Source: Methylohalomonas sp034521715 (GTDB lineage Bacteria; Pseudomonadota; Gammaproteobacteria; Methylohalomonadales; Methylohalomonadaceae). From it: 64,000 nucleotides of DNA. The translations under genes and the position numbers were made by a program. Location: assembly GCA_034521715.1 (NCBI GenBank), contig JAXHLY010000002.1, positions 310,001 through 374,000 of the forward strand, given 5' to 3'. Numbering within the stretch: the first letter of the stretch is position 1; each line of letters starts with the position of its first letter. The notes under the pieces were generated by a model. That model was not told where the DNA came from, did no database searches, and was given only the letters and a program-made list of their open reading frames with translations. Of this stretch, positions 35,671 to 45,552 are shown piece after piece.

Positions 35671-36398
35671 GTCAGGCGGCATCGATGGAGCCCCGGCGCA
35701 AGCGGCAGTACCTGCGAGCGCTGGGCATACCGGTGTGGCGTCTGCGTGATGCCGTTGATGAACCTGGGGCGGTTGCCGGTCCGGTTATTACCGCCGAAGA
35801 AAGTGAGGCCTGGGCGCAGCTGGAACAGGAGGTGGCGAACTGCACCCGCTGCGAATTGCACAAAACCCGTACGCAGGCGGTATTCGGGGTCGGCAACCGC
35901 AGGGCAGAGTGGATGATCATTGGTGAGGCGCCGGGCCGGGACGAGGATCGACAGGGCGAGCCGTTTGTCGGCCGTGCCGGCAGGCTGCTGAATGCCATGC
36001 TCGAGGCCATGGGGTTTGCGCGCGAAGATGTCTATATCGCCAATATTCTGAAAAGCCGGCCGCCGAAAAACCGTGATCCGCGTCCGGATGAGGTTGCCGC
36101 CTGCGAACCCTACCTGAAGCGGCAAATCGCCCTCATCAAGCCAAAAATCATCCTCGCCGTCGGCCGGGTCGCCGCCCAGAACCTGCTCAAGGTGGATACC
36201 CCCATAAGCCGGCTGCGCGGCCAGCGGCTGGAATACCCCGTCTCATCGAATATGGGGCGTGTACCGCTGGTGGTGACCTACCATCCGGCCTATCTGCTGC
36301 GGTCCCCGCAGGACAAGCGCAAGGCATGGCAGGATCTGTTACTGGCGAAACAGGTTTATGATGAGGCCAGGCAACAGCAGGAGCAGCATGCATCATGA
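35667..36398 (+). CDS. Family 4-type uracil-DNA glycosylase
   Basis: Iron-sulfur uracil-DNA glycosylase removing uracil from DNA. 243 aa. Cluster ligands begin with CTRCELHKTR (about 62-71), active-site motif A GEAPGRDEDRQGEPFVGRAG (about 89-108), ILKSRPPKNRDPRPDEVAACEPYL providing further Cys, and motif B TYHPAYLLR. The N-terminal 55 residues (RRKRQYLRALGIPVWRLR) are the usual proteobacterial extension. ATGA overlap with leuA and with rimI downstream suggests one transcript. Confidence 0.93.
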   Translation: MSQAASMEPRRKRQYLRALGIPVWRLRDAVDEPGAVAGPVITAEESEAWAQLEQEVANCTRCELHKTRTQAVFGVGNRRAEWMIIGEAPGRDEDRQGEPFVGRAGRLLNAMLEAMGFAREDVYIANILKSRPPKNRDPRPDEVAACEPYLKRQIALIKPKIILAVGRVAAQNLLKVDTPISRLRGQRLEYPVSSNMGRVPLVVTYHPAYLLRSPQDKRKAWQDLLLAKQVYDEARQQQEQHAS

Positions 36399-36862
36399 GC
36401 GCCGTACTGAAACCGAGCCCCCGGCTTCGCCCAATGCGCGAAATCGATGTCGAGGCGATAATCGAAATCGAACACAGCGCCTATGATTTTCCATGGACAC
36501 CGGGCATTTTCCATGACTGCCTGCGGGTCGGATACAGCTGCTGGGTGCTTGGACAGCATAATCCTGTCGACAGTTACGGCATCATGACGGTAGGTGCCGG
36601 CGAATGTCATATCCTGAATGTCTGTGTGCGGCCATTGTTGCAGAATACAGGGCTGGGGCGCTTCATGATGGAGCATCTGCTTGATCTGGCGGGGGAATAC
36701 CGGGCCGATACCGCCTTTCTGGAAGTACGTCCCACCAATCAATCCGCCATCCACCTGTACGAGAGCATGGGATTCAACCGGGTTGGCGTGCGCCGTGGTT
36801 ACTATCCATCTGCACAGGGCCGCGAGGATGCACTGATACTGGCAAAAACCCTGGTTGCCTGA
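36395..36862 (+). CDS. rimI: Ribosomal protein S18 alanine N-acetyltransferase
   Basis: GNAT enzyme acetylating the N-terminal Ala of S18. 155 aa. MREIDVEAIIEIEHSAYDFPWTPGIFHDCL, acetyl-CoA loop VRPLLQNTGLGRFMMEHLL (Q/RxxGxG form with NTGLG), EVRPTNQSAIHLYESMGFNRVGVRRGYYP with the catalytic Glu/Tyr region. Overlaps the UDG stop by ATGA. Ordinary. Confidence 0.94.
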   Translation: MSAVLKPSPRLRPMREIDVEAIIEIEHSAYDFPWTPGIFHDCLRVGYSCWVLGQHNPVDSYGIMTVGAGECHILNVCVRPLLQNTGLGRFMMEHLLDLAGEYRADTAFLEVRPTNQSAIHLYESMGFNRVGVRRGYYPSAQGREDALILAKTLVA

Positions 36863-36919
36863 TGTTTGTAGCGTGGAACCGGCGTCGGGCAGGACAGGCG
36901 TAGGACAGGGGAGATCGGT

Positions 36920-37528
36920 ATGGAGAGGATTCTGTCAGTGGCTGTCGGCCTGGTATTGATGTTGATCGGCAGTCAGGTGATTGCGACAGGGGCTCCCGGC
37001 AATGCCACAGAGGTGCCGGAGGAATTACTGCGGCCTCTGTTGTCACAGCACCAGCAGGACAAACATGCGCTGGGCAACAGCCGTTTTATAGCGCTGTTGA
37101 ATTATCGCCAGCCATCCTGGGAGCCGCGTTTTTATATTATTGATCCCGAGAAACGGGAGATAGTCGCCGTTTACCGCGTTGCCCATGGCAAGGGATCCGA
37201 TCCCGACCACACTGGTTTTGCCGAGATGTTCGGTGACGGCGAAGGCAGTCACAAGAGTTCGGTGGGCCTGTTTCGCACCGGGGATGTCTATATGAGTGAA
37301 CAGGATGGTCATGGTATGTCATTGCGGCTGGAAGGGCTGTCGGCTACAAACGCCAGCGCCGGGGATCGCAATATCGTTATACATGCCAATCATTATATGG
37401 AACGGCAATTCCTCAATACCTATGGCATGCCGGGCCGCAGCCATGGCTGCATGGTTTTTTCGGCGTCCGATCGCGATGAGGTGATTGACAGGCTGGCGGG
37501 CGGTGCCCTGATATATGCAGCGCGCTGA
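36920..37528 (+). CDS. Exported L,D-transpeptidase-like protein (YkuD_2 family)
   Basis: 202 aa with a signal peptide (MERILSVAVGLVLMLIGSQVIATG). The domain matches the 'murein L,D-transpeptidase catalytic domain family' (PF13645). Signs are NYRQPSWEPRFYIIDPEKREIV, KSSVGLFRTG, NIVIHANHYM, and the catalytic GRSHGCMVF (His-Gly-Cys, about 173-181). Likely acts on peptidoglycan or a related peptide in the periplasm. RBS GGGGAGATCGGT. Followed by two more exported proteins in the same direction; a YkuD-type enzyme also occurs at 48400. Confidence 0.85.
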   Translation: MERILSVAVGLVLMLIGSQVIATGAPGNATEVPEELLRPLLSQHQQDKHALGNSRFIALLNYRQPSWEPRFYIIDPEKREIVAVYRVAHGKGSDPDHTGFAEMFGDGEGSHKSSVGLFRTGDVYMSEQDGHGMSLRLEGLSATNASAGDRNIVIHANHYMERQFLNTYGMPGRSHGCMVFSASDRDEVIDRLAGGALIYAAR

Positions 37529-37562
37529 ATAGGAACGTCAGGACACAAACACAGAGGCGAAT

Positions 37563-38051
37563 ATGTATATAGGTCGGAACACAGCAGGCATTATTATCTT
37601 TATCAGCCTGATCTTATCCCCGCTTATGGTTTCAGCCCATGGCAGTCATGGTGACGATGAGGTGGTACCACAAAGCGAGTATACCACCGCGAAAGAGCTG
37701 GGCCTCGAGGGCCCCGGTGAAACCAGGGGCGTGGCCTCAGTGGAAAAGCTCGGCGGGCTTGATCTGGCCGAGGAGTTTCCCGCCATGAAGGGACGGCAGT
37801 TTCGTGCCCGGCGGATCACAATCGAACCCGGTGGTGTTATTGCCGTCCACCGGCATCAGCAGCGTCCGGGTTTCGCTTATATTCTCGAAGGTGAACTCAT
37901 CGAGCATCGCAACGATCACCCGGAACCGCTTGTCCGCAGGGCGGGAGACGTCGCCATGGAAAAAACCGGCGTTGCGCACTGGTGGGAGAATAAATCCGGT
38001 ACAGTCGTCAAGGCACTGGTTGTCGATATCATCCCCGGGCAGTCTGAATAG
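37563..38051 (+). CDS. Exported cupin-domain protein
   Basis: 162 aa with a signal peptide ending around VSAHGSHGDD, a His-rich start to the mature protein. Single cupin barrel: RITIEPGGVIAVHRHQQRPGFAYILEGELIEH (metal His pair HRH near 95) and GDVAMEKTGVAHWWENKSGTVVKALVVDI. Function unknown; periplasmic cupins of this kind are often annotated only by fold. Between two other exported proteins. Confidence 0.83.
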   Translation: MYIGRNTAGIIIFISLILSPLMVSAHGSHGDDEVVPQSEYTTAKELGLEGPGETRGVASVEKLGGLDLAEEFPAMKGRQFRARRITIEPGGVIAVHRHQQRPGFAYILEGELIEHRNDHPEPLVRRAGDVAMEKTGVAHWWENKSGTVVKALVVDIIPGQSE

Positions 38052-38056
38052 AGATT

Positions 38057-38497
38057 ATGTCGGGCCGTATATCGTTGCTACAGTGTTTTCTCGCGTTAAT
38101 GATATCCATGAATGCCGGCGCAGAGGAAGCGCCGGAGATTGTTGAAACAGAAGGACAGCATGAAGAATCTTTCCAGCGTTTTTTTGATCGTCAGCTCACT
38201 GCGCTGATCCGCCAGGGTGATCGTGTACATTTTGAGGTTGCAGAGGATGGCAATATCGCCAAATATGATCCGGACCGCCATCAGTGGAAGAGATCGTTCG
38301 TACTTGCCGAGGGCGACAGATTCTTTCAGCGCGATCACCATGGCCGTGTGGAATTTACGGTCAGGGAAATCCGCGATGATGGTGTATTGATAGAGGCACG
38401 ATCCTTGTTTGATCATCGCTCATTCGGGCCGGAGAAAATCACGAGAGATACTTCTGTTGTTCTGCTGCCGTACCGGGAACATGGCCGTGGCCGGTAG
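38057..38497 (+). CDS. Uncharacterised exported protein
   Basis: 146 aa, not recognised. A hydrophobic N-terminus (ISLLQCFLALMISMNAGAEE) forms a likely signal peptide with cleavage near AGA-EE. The mature part is charged and mixed alpha/beta (FDRQLTALIRQGDRVHFEV, HQWKRSFVLAEGDRFFQRD, VEFTVREIRDDGVLIEARS). 5 bp after the cupin gene, so probably one operon. No catalytic motif seen. Confidence 0.65.
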   Translation: MSGRISLLQCFLALMISMNAGAEEAPEIVETEGQHEESFQRFFDRQLTALIRQGDRVHFEVAEDGNIAKYDPDRHQWKRSFVLAEGDRFFQRDHHGRVEFTVREIRDDGVLIEARSLFDHRSFGPEKITRDTSVVLLPYREHGRGR

Positions 38498-38604
38498 AGT
38501 CTGATGGACTGTCGGCCGATGCAGGTTCCGTCAGTACTCGTTTCATCTGCCGGAATCTGGCAGAATCTGGCAGCTTAATGTTCTCGCCTAATATCCGGTA
38601 AACC

Positions 38605-39504
38605 ATGACCATGCCAGAATTCCCTACCCTTGAAAGTTGTGTCGGTAATACGCCGCTGGTACGCCTGCAGCGGATGCCGGGGAACACTTCGAATGTGATG
38701 CTGGGCAAGCTGGAAGGCAACAACCCGGCGGGTTCGGTCAAGGATCGCCCGGCGCTCAGCATGATCAGCCACGCCGAGGAGCGCGGCGATATCAGGCCGG
38801 GGGACACGCTGATCGAGGCTACCAGCGGCAATACGGGTATTGCACTGGCCATGGTCGCGGCCATGCGCGGTTACCGGCTGGTTCTCATCATGCCCGAGCA
38901 CCTGAGCATGGAACGGCGTGCGGCCATGAAGGCATATGGTGCCGAACTGATCCTGGTGTCAGAGCAGGGCGGCATGGAGGAGGCCCGTGACCTGGCCGAT
39001 GAAATGGGTGCCGAGGGCGAGGGGCTGGTGCTGAATCAGTTTGCCAATCCCGACAACCCGCGCGCGCATTACGAGGGCACCGGCCCGGAGATATGGCGTG
39101 ATACCCGCGGTACAGTCACTCACTTTGTCAGTTCCATGGGTACGACCGGCACGATCATGGGCGTGTCGCGGTACCTGAAAGAGCAGAATCCCGGTATCCA
39201 GATCGTCGGTGTTCAGCCCAAGGACGGTGCCAGTATTGCCGGTATCCGTCGCTGGCCCGAGGCCTATACGCCGAGGATTTATGATCGTGCGCGGGTCGAT
39301 CGTATTATTGATGTCGGCCAGGAAGAGGCCGAAGAGACCACCCGTGAACTGGCGCGACAGGAAGGCATTTTTGCCGGCATCTCTTCCGGTGGCACACTGT
39401 GGTCGGCACTGCAATTGTCGGCGGAAGTGGAAAACGCGGTAATTGTGGCCGTCGTTTGCGATCGTGGCGACAGGTATCTCTCGAGCAACGTTTTTCCGGG
39501 ATAA
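38605..39504 (+). CDS. cysM: Cysteine synthase B (O-acetylserine sulfhydrylase)
   Basis: PLP enzyme making cysteine from O-acetylserine, able to use thiosulfate. 299 aa. TLESCVGNTPLVRLQRM, PLP-lysine segment EGNNPAGSVKDRPALSM (Lys near 46), substrate loop EATSGNTGIALAM, FVSSMGTTGTIMGVSRYL phosphate loop, and the end VCDRGDRYLSSNVF. The KDRPA form and short length point to CysM rather than CysK. Uninterrupted. Confidence 0.95.
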   Translation: MTMPEFPTLESCVGNTPLVRLQRMPGNTSNVMLGKLEGNNPAGSVKDRPALSMISHAEERGDIRPGDTLIEATSGNTGIALAMVAAMRGYRLVLIMPEHLSMERRAAMKAYGAELILVSEQGGMEEARDLADEMGAEGEGLVLNQFANPDNPRAHYEGTGPEIWRDTRGTVTHFVSSMGTTGTIMGVSRYLKEQNPGIQIVGVQPKDGASIAGIRRWPEAYTPRIYDRARVDRIIDVGQEEAEETTRELARQEGIFAGISSGGTLWSALQLSAEVENAVIVAVVCDRGDRYLSSNVFPG

Positions 39505-39623
39505 CGCCGGCCGGAAGCTGCGGCATTCTGTCACATTCCGTCAGCCAATCGCTTTTCATAACATAGGGTGCCTCGGGGCCGCCAGCCGGGCGGCATGACA
39601 ATCCACAGGACCGCGGGTAACCG

Positions 39624-41700
39624 ATGTTTCGTTTGATTATTCCCTTTATGGTAACGGCCATCCTCATGCCGGGGGTCGCGTACGCAGACCATGTTGAGCA
39701 GCTGGATCCGATGGATGTGGCCGCCAGCAGGACAAAACACAGTGATCGCTACCGTATCGACGCCGGGACACTGGCCGATACGGCGCCGGATACCGCCGCA
39801 ATACTGAGACGGGTTCCCGGTGCCGGTGTGAATAACAATGGCCCGTTGACGGGTATCGCCCAGTATCGGGGCATGTTCGGTGATCGCGTGAATGTGCTGG
39901 TGGACGGCGCCAGCCTTGTTTCCGGCGGGCCGAATGCCATGGATACGCCATTAAGTTATATACCGCGGCAACGCCTGGAAAGCCTTGAAGTCTATCGCGG
40001 TATAGCACCGGTAAGCTCCGGCATCGAGACCTTCGGCGGTACCATAAACGCCCGGTCCCGGCTCAGCCGCTTCACAGCCGGAGAGCAGTTCGAGTTTCAT
40101 GGCGATGCCAGTGCCGGTGTGCATTCGGTTGATGACGGCTATTCACTGACCGGACTCGCTTCGGTATCCAACAGCGCGCACCGCCTGCATGCGGCTGCCA
40201 CACGGGAATACGGGAATGATCGGGCATTCCCCGGCGGTACGGTACGCGCATCCCGCCATGAGCGTGATGTTTACGACCTGGGTTATGGTTTTCGTGCCGG
40301 CAGTCATGAGTTTTCATTCGATTACCGGCGTAACGAAACCGGACCCAGCGGTACCGCGGCCCTGCCCATGGATATCGAATTTATCAATACGGATATTTTT
40401 CGCGGCGGTTACAAAACGAATCTGGGCGATATAGGCATTGAAGCAAAACTGTCTGTATAACGATGTAGCACATCGCATGAGCAATTTTCTGTTGCGTGAT
40501 CCCGTCAATCCATGAGGCGACGGTTTACGCTGGCCGACGGTGACGGCGGCTCATACAGCCTGCACGCCGACATGCCGGTGGCAGGGGGTAATCTGGTTAT
40601 AGGCACCGGCGGCAAGCTGGCCAATCACGATGCCGACATTTTCGATCCCGATAATTCAGTTTTTTTCGTCAATAATTTCAATGATGTCAGCCGTGACCTT
40701 TATAGCGTGTTCGGTGAATGGACCGGCCCGCTGGCGGAATCACTGCAGCTGGAAATCGGTGCCCGCTATACGCGGGTGGAGATGGATGCCGGCACGGTCG
40801 ACGGTACGCCAGCGCAGATGATGCCGGCGGCGCAGACTCTGCGTGACAGTTTCAATAATAGCGATCGCGCCCGCAACGACGATAACCTCGATCTGGCCGC
40901 CAGGTTGAATTATGCGTTGAATGATGATGTCAGCCTGCTGGCTGGCGTGGCACGGAAGACCCGCTCGCCTTCCTATCAGGAGCGCTACCTGTGGCTGCCG
41001 CTGCAGTCCACCGGCGGACTGGCCGATGGCAATAATTATGTCGGTGATATCGGCCTGGACCCGGAAGTTACTCACGAGATTGAACTTGGCTTCGACTGGC
41101 GTCCGGGTTATGCGTATTTCGCGCCGCGCCTGTTCTACCGGCACATCGATGATTACATCCAGGGTACGCCGGCCACCAATGCTGCCGTCGTTATGCAGAG
41201 TACGATGGCTGGCGATCCGACGCCGTTGCAGTTCAGTAATGTTGATGCCCGTATTTACGGCCTCGACGCCGAATGGGGTGCTGCAGCTGACGGAGCGCTG
41301 GTTTCTGGACGGCATCGTAAGCTATGTGCGCGGTGAGCGCCGTGATATCGATGATGATCTGTATCGTATTGCGCCCCTGAATACCACTCTGGCCCTAACC
41401 CATCGCCGTGCCTCCTGGTCAGTAACACTGGAGAGCCAGTTTTACGCTGAACAGGACCGTGTATCAGCAACCAACGATGAAAGCATTAGTGGCGGCTACG
41501 GCCTGCTCAACCTATATGGGCAGTATGAGCTGCCCGCGCAGGGTGTCACGTTCACCGCGGGCGTGGACAATATGCTTGATAAACAATACAGGCCCCACCT
41601 GGCGGGTACCAACCGTGTCATCAACAGCGATGTCCCGGCCGGTTTGCGGTTGCCGGGTGACGGAATCAATGGCTATCTGCGGCTTTCGCTACACTGGTAG
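39624..41700 (+). CDS. TonB-dependent outer-membrane receptor (three frameshifts)
   Basis: Outer-membrane active importer. Signal peptide MFRLIIPFMVTAILMPGVAYA, TonB-box-like LDPMDVAAS, plug domain with ILRRVPGAGVNNNG, GMFGDRVNVLVDGASL and LESLEVYRG. Barrel strands continue in later frames (RDLYSVFGEWTGPLAESLQLEIGARYTRVEM, RKTRSPSYQERYLWLPLQ) to a terminal aromatic YLRLSLHW ending in Trp, correct for an OMP. Shifts near 40455, 40511 and 41278. Repaired length about 690 aa. The LWLPLQSTGG region and lack of neighbours do not reveal the substrate. No ExbB/D or cobalamin riboswitch in sight. Confidence 0.85.
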
Positions 41701-41859
41701 CGCAGCTAGCTGTTCATGATATCCGGGGCAGACGCGCAGCGGTCTACCGTGTATTGTATACGTACACTGCCATGCTTTGTCCGGGCAAATCCCCGGACGG
41801 GTATCGGTTACCTTAAACGGCGGCGCTGAACCGAATGCTGGAACAGGTAAGGGCCGCGA

Positions 41860-44019
41860 TTGTGTACGGCATCTGCAACCGCGGTGAGTGCATTCACTCT
41901 GCCAGTTATAGTCCTGTATCAACACCGGCTCCTGTCGCTGAAATGGTTGCCTTGTATAATGCTTGCGGCAGCAGTAACCGGGGTGGTGTGGCTGAATTCC
42001 CTGCCGGCCCTGGCAGAGTCATCACTCCTGCATCTCCAGTTCGAAAAACTCGATCATGCCCTTCTTGATGCTGAACAGGTCCATATATACCTGGCACAGG
42101 GTGAAGGTGATTCCTCCCCGATAACAGTATCGGCCGAGCGACTACAGCTGGCACAGCAAGTGTTCACCAATATCCGGATACAATGTGACGTCAGTCTGGG
42201 CAAGACGCTGCTGGTTTGCGCGGCAGGCAAAGCCCGGCTGAGGCATGACAGGCTGGGCCGGCTATCCGGCCAACTGGGTTTTCGCTACGATCTGACTTCG
42301 GGGCTGCAGTCTGTGACCCTGACGCGTTTGCAGATCATGGATGGTCGTGTGGATATGGTATTGCAGGGTCCGGCACCTGCCTGGCAACTGGATACAGAAA
42401 TAACCGGACTCGATCTTGAATTGGCCCAACCATTATTGAGCATGGCTGGTCTTACGGGTCCGGTGGAGACACTGGAAGGCCGGATCAGTGGCTCGGTAAA
42501 TGCAATGGGCTGGTCGACAGATACCGTCAGGGCGGATCTTGTACTGGCGGATGTGAGTTATTCTGGTGAGAGCGTCGTCCAGGCAGCGTCCGGCAAAGTA
42601 TCTATTGATCTCGTTAAAGAAGCCAATGACTGGCAGGGTGAGCTGAAGCTATCCGTCGGCAGCGGTGAACTCTATATCGTACCGCCGTTACCCGAACAGG
42701 AAAATCCGCCGGGTTTTTATATCGCGATTAACAGCGAGCCACTCATTTTGGATGCGGTTTTCAATTACGCTATTAACTCTTCCACGCTCATCATCCAGGA
42801 CATGGAATATATCCACCCCGCAGTGATGCAGATGAATCTCGCCGGCCGTATACAACTTGAGCCCGTCTTCAGTCTGGAAGGTCTGTCACTGCGTATAGAC
42901 GAAACCGCGCTTGAGAATATCTATCCGGTTTACATGCAGCCCTGGCTGATATCCACACCCTATAATGATCTGACTGTCGGCGGGCGTGTAGCCTTCGAGC
43001 TTGGCATAAGCAACGGTGTCATCAGTGCATTGTCCATGAAACTCGACAAGGCTGATATTCTCGATAACAGCGCACGTTTCGCTGTTAGTGAGCTGTCTAC
43101 AGATATCCAGATGACGGAACAGCGCCGGCACGAATCCCGGCTCAGCTGGGACAGTATTGATATTTACCGTATCGGCCTCGGTACGGGCGCCATCGAACTT
43201 GCCAGCAACGACCTGAACATCGAGGTAACGCACTGGCAGGATGTACCGTTGATGGACGGCAAACTGCGTATCGAGGAACTCGATCTCCGGGAAGTGGGCA
43301 CCCCCGATTTCGAATTACATATGGCCGGTGCCATCGAAGCGGTCTCACTGCCTTCCCTGACCGAGGCGCTCGACTGGCCAATGCTGGGCGGTGCGCTGGA
43401 TGGCGAATTCAGCGGCCTGACTTACAGTCGTGGCGATATCCGCATGGACGGCGAACTGCGTGTACGCATGTTTGACGGCGGGGTCAGGATCGACGATCTG
43501 AATGTCAGGGATTTGTTTGGCAATCTGCCGGTCCTGACGGCTGATATGATCGTTCAGGGCGTTGATATGGAGCAACTGACCGGCACCTTCGCATTTGGTA
43601 AGATTACCGGGAGACTTGGTGGTTATATCCGTGACCTGAAGCTGGAGAACTGGCAACCGGTGGCCTTTGATGCCAGACTTTCCACACTGGACGATAGAGG
43701 TACCAGGCACCGCATCAGTCAGAAGGCATTGAACAACCTGAGCCAGATTGGTGGAGGCCTGCGTGGCGCACTGTCCCGCGGTTTCATGGCCTATTTTGAC
43801 GAATATTCCTATGGGGAACTGGGTCTGAGCTGCCGTCTGGCGAACGGTTTCTGTGAACTGGGCGGTGTGGAGGCGTATGAAGGAGGTCATTATCTGTTGA
43901 CACGCGGAGGCCTGTTACCGCCCTGGGTGGAAGTGAAGCTGGCCGGTTCCATCATCGCCTGGGACGCACTGATCAAGGGATTCGAACAGATTGCCGAAGG
44001 CGAAGTAAAAATCGAATAA
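41860..44019 (+). CDS. YdbH-like AsmA-superfamily protein (envelope lipid transport)
   Basis: 719 aa, one N-terminal hydrophobic segment (WLPCIMLAAAVTGVVWLNSL), then a long repetitive beta-rich part (e.g. GALDGEFSGLTYSRGDIRMDG, TGTFAFGKITGRLGGYIRDLKL) ending AYEGGHYLLTRGG. This fits the YdbH family (PF11739, 'dicarboxylate transport' by old name), now linked with TamB and YhdP to phospholipid movement to the outer membrane. The start is uncertain: TTG 41860 gives the longest frame, ATG 41959 starts inside the hydrophobic stretch. YdbL follows at 44089, supporting the assignment. A separate YnbE lipoprotein gene is missing. Confidence 0.75.
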   Translation: MCTASATAVSAFTLPVIVLYQHRLLSLKWLPCIMLAAAVTGVVWLNSLPALAESSLLHLQFEKLDHALLDAEQVHIYLAQGEGDSSPITVSAERLQLAQQVFTNIRIQCDVSLGKTLLVCAAGKARLRHDRLGRLSGQLGFRYDLTSGLQSVTLTRLQIMDGRVDMVLQGPAPAWQLDTEITGLDLELAQPLLSMAGLTGPVETLEGRISGSVNAMGWSTDTVRADLVLADVSYSGESVVQAASGKVSIDLVKEANDWQGELKLSVGSGELYIVPPLPEQENPPGFYIAINSEPLILDAVFNYAINSSTLIIQDMEYIHPAVMQMNLAGRIQLEPVFSLEGLSLRIDETALENIYPVYMQPWLISTPYNDLTVGGRVAFELGISNGVISALSMKLDKADILDNSARFAVSELSTDIQMTEQRRHESRLSWDSIDIYRIGLGTGAIELASNDLNIEVTHWQDVPLMDGKLRIEELDLREVGTPDFELHMAGAIEAVSLPSLTEALDWPMLGGALDGEFSGLTYSRGDIRMDGELRVRMFDGGVRIDDLNVRDLFGNLPVLTADMIVQGVDMEQLTGTFAFGKITGRLGGYIRDLKLENWQPVAFDARLSTLDDRGTRHRISQKALNNLSQIGGGLRGALSRGFMAYFDEYSYGELGLSCRLANGFCELGGVEAYEGGHYLLTRGGLLPPWVEVKLAGSIIAWDALIKGFEQIAEGEVKIE

Positions 44020-44088
44020 GCCAGGGTGTAAATACTGGTATTTTCAGGTCTAAACAGCAATTCATGCTGTCGGCACAGGAGCAAGATT

Positions 44089-44724
44089 ATGAACAGGACA
44101 ACATCGTCAGTATCAGGCCGTTTCGCCACTATTGCCAGTCTATTGTTGCTCGCGGCCTGCGTCACCGTGAATGTTTATTTCCCGGCGGCGGCGGCTGAAA
44201 GCGCGGCCGATCGTTTTATTCGTGATGTTTATGGCGAAGCCGGCAAGGGTGCAGCGCCAACAGAGCAGGAAAGCACGCCGCCTGAACCGCAGTCATTGCG
44301 ACAACCGGATAATCAGGCCGGAATACAGGCCCTTGTACTGAATTTCTTCATAACACCGGCCCAGGCACAGCAACCGGATATCAATATATCCACGCCCGGT
44401 ATCAACAAACTCAAGCGTGCCATGACCGCCCGGCATGACAAGCTGGAGCCGTTTTATCAGAGTGGTGCCGTCGGTATGGACCGTAATGGCTTTATTACCA
44501 TTCGTGATGAGTCCGCTATACCGCTCAAGGATCGCAATACGGTGAAGAAACTCGTGACCGATGAAAACAGGGACCGTGAAGCCTTGTACCGCGAGATCGC
44601 AACAGCCAACGGGCACCCGGAGTGGGAGCAGGATATCCAGGCCATTTTCGCCAGCCGCTGGGTGGCCAATGCACCGTCCGGTTGGTGGTACCGGGAACAG
44701 TCGGGCGAGTGGGTACAGAAGTAA
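44089..44724 (+). CDS. DUF1318/YdbL-like lipoprotein
   Basis: 211 aa. Signal peptide with a lipobox LLLAAC (Cys about 24) followed by VTVNVYFPAAAAESAADRFIRDVYG, a segment typical of DUF1318 proteins with lipid anchors, then a proline/glutamine-rich linker. The conserved YdbL part is KLKRAMTARHDKLEPFYQSGAVGMDRNGFITIRD...LVTDENRDREALYREIATANGHP. In E. coli YdbH works with the lipoprotein YnbE and soluble YdbL. Here the lipobox is on the YdbL-like protein, so it may combine both roles (inference). Confidence 0.78.
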   Translation: MNRTTSSVSGRFATIASLLLLAACVTVNVYFPAAAAESAADRFIRDVYGEAGKGAAPTEQESTPPEPQSLRQPDNQAGIQALVLNFFITPAQAQQPDINISTPGINKLKRAMTARHDKLEPFYQSGAVGMDRNGFITIRDESAIPLKDRNTVKKLVTDENRDREALYREIATANGHPEWEQDIQAIFASRWVANAPSGWWYREQSGEWVQK

Positions 44725-44734
44725 TCTCTGAATC

Positions 44735-45527
44735 ATGAATATTCTGGTCTTTGATATTGAGACTGTTCCCGATATCGAGTCTGCGGCCCGCCTGTATAAC
44801 CTGGAGGGTTTAAGCGAGGCCGAAGCGGCCGAGGTGATGTTCAGCCGTCGGCGCCAGGAAACCGGTGGGCAGAGCGATTTCATCCGTCACCACCTGCAAC
44901 GCGTTGTGGCCATTTCCGTATTGCTCAGGACTGCCGACAAGCTGAGCCTGTGGACTCTCGGTGAAGTGCATTCCAGTGAGGCGGAGATTGTTGAACGTTT
45001 TTTTGATGGTATAGAGCGGTATATCCCGATACTGGTCACATGGAACGGCCGTGGCTTTGATCTGCCGGTTCTGCATTATCGTGCGCTATTGCATGGAATC
45101 TCTGCGCCCCGTTACTGGGATACCGGCGAAGACGATAATACTTTTAAATGGAACAATTATCTGAACCGTTTTCATCAGCGACATACCGATTTGATGGATG
45201 TATTGTCGGGATACGAGGGCCGGGCCGCGGCGCCGCTGCATGAAATTGCCGCGATGCTCGGCTTTCCGGGTAAACTGGATATGACTGGCGGAGATGTCTG
45301 GGATCGTTACCTGAATAATGATATTGCCGGCATACGCAATTATTGCGAGACTGATGTGCTGAATACTTACCGGGTATATCTGCGTTATGTAATTATTGCG
45401 CGGCCGCCGCAACCGTGAATGGTATGACAGCCAGTGCCTGGCGCTGCGCCGTTATCTGGAGGCCGAGTCCAGACCGCATCTGGATGAATTCCTCGGGGTT
45501 TGGCCAGTCCGGCAGGAAACCCGTTAA
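44735..45527 (+). CDS. PolB-like 3'-5' exonuclease (frameshifted)
   Basis: DEDDy-type exonuclease of the 'predicted 3'-5' exonuclease related to PolB' family (PF10108). Exo I NILVFDIETVPDIES, WNGRGFDLPVLHYRAL (Exo II), and YCETDVLNTYRVYLRY (Exo III, Tyr/Asp). The frame stops at 45418. An extra base near 45393 accounts for this, since the next frame continues GRRNREWYDSQCLALRRYLEAESRPHLDEFLG to TAA at 45525. Repaired length about 263 aa. 10 bp after the YdbL gene; next is rlmD, its usual neighbour in several gammaproteobacteria. Confidence 0.88.
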
Positions 45528-45552
45528 CGGTCCAAACGGAATCTGAAAGACT

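Noticed and set aside
39505..39623. Cobalamin riboswitch before the TonB receptor
   Set aside because: The gap is only about 119 bp and I see no B12-box or the expected stems.
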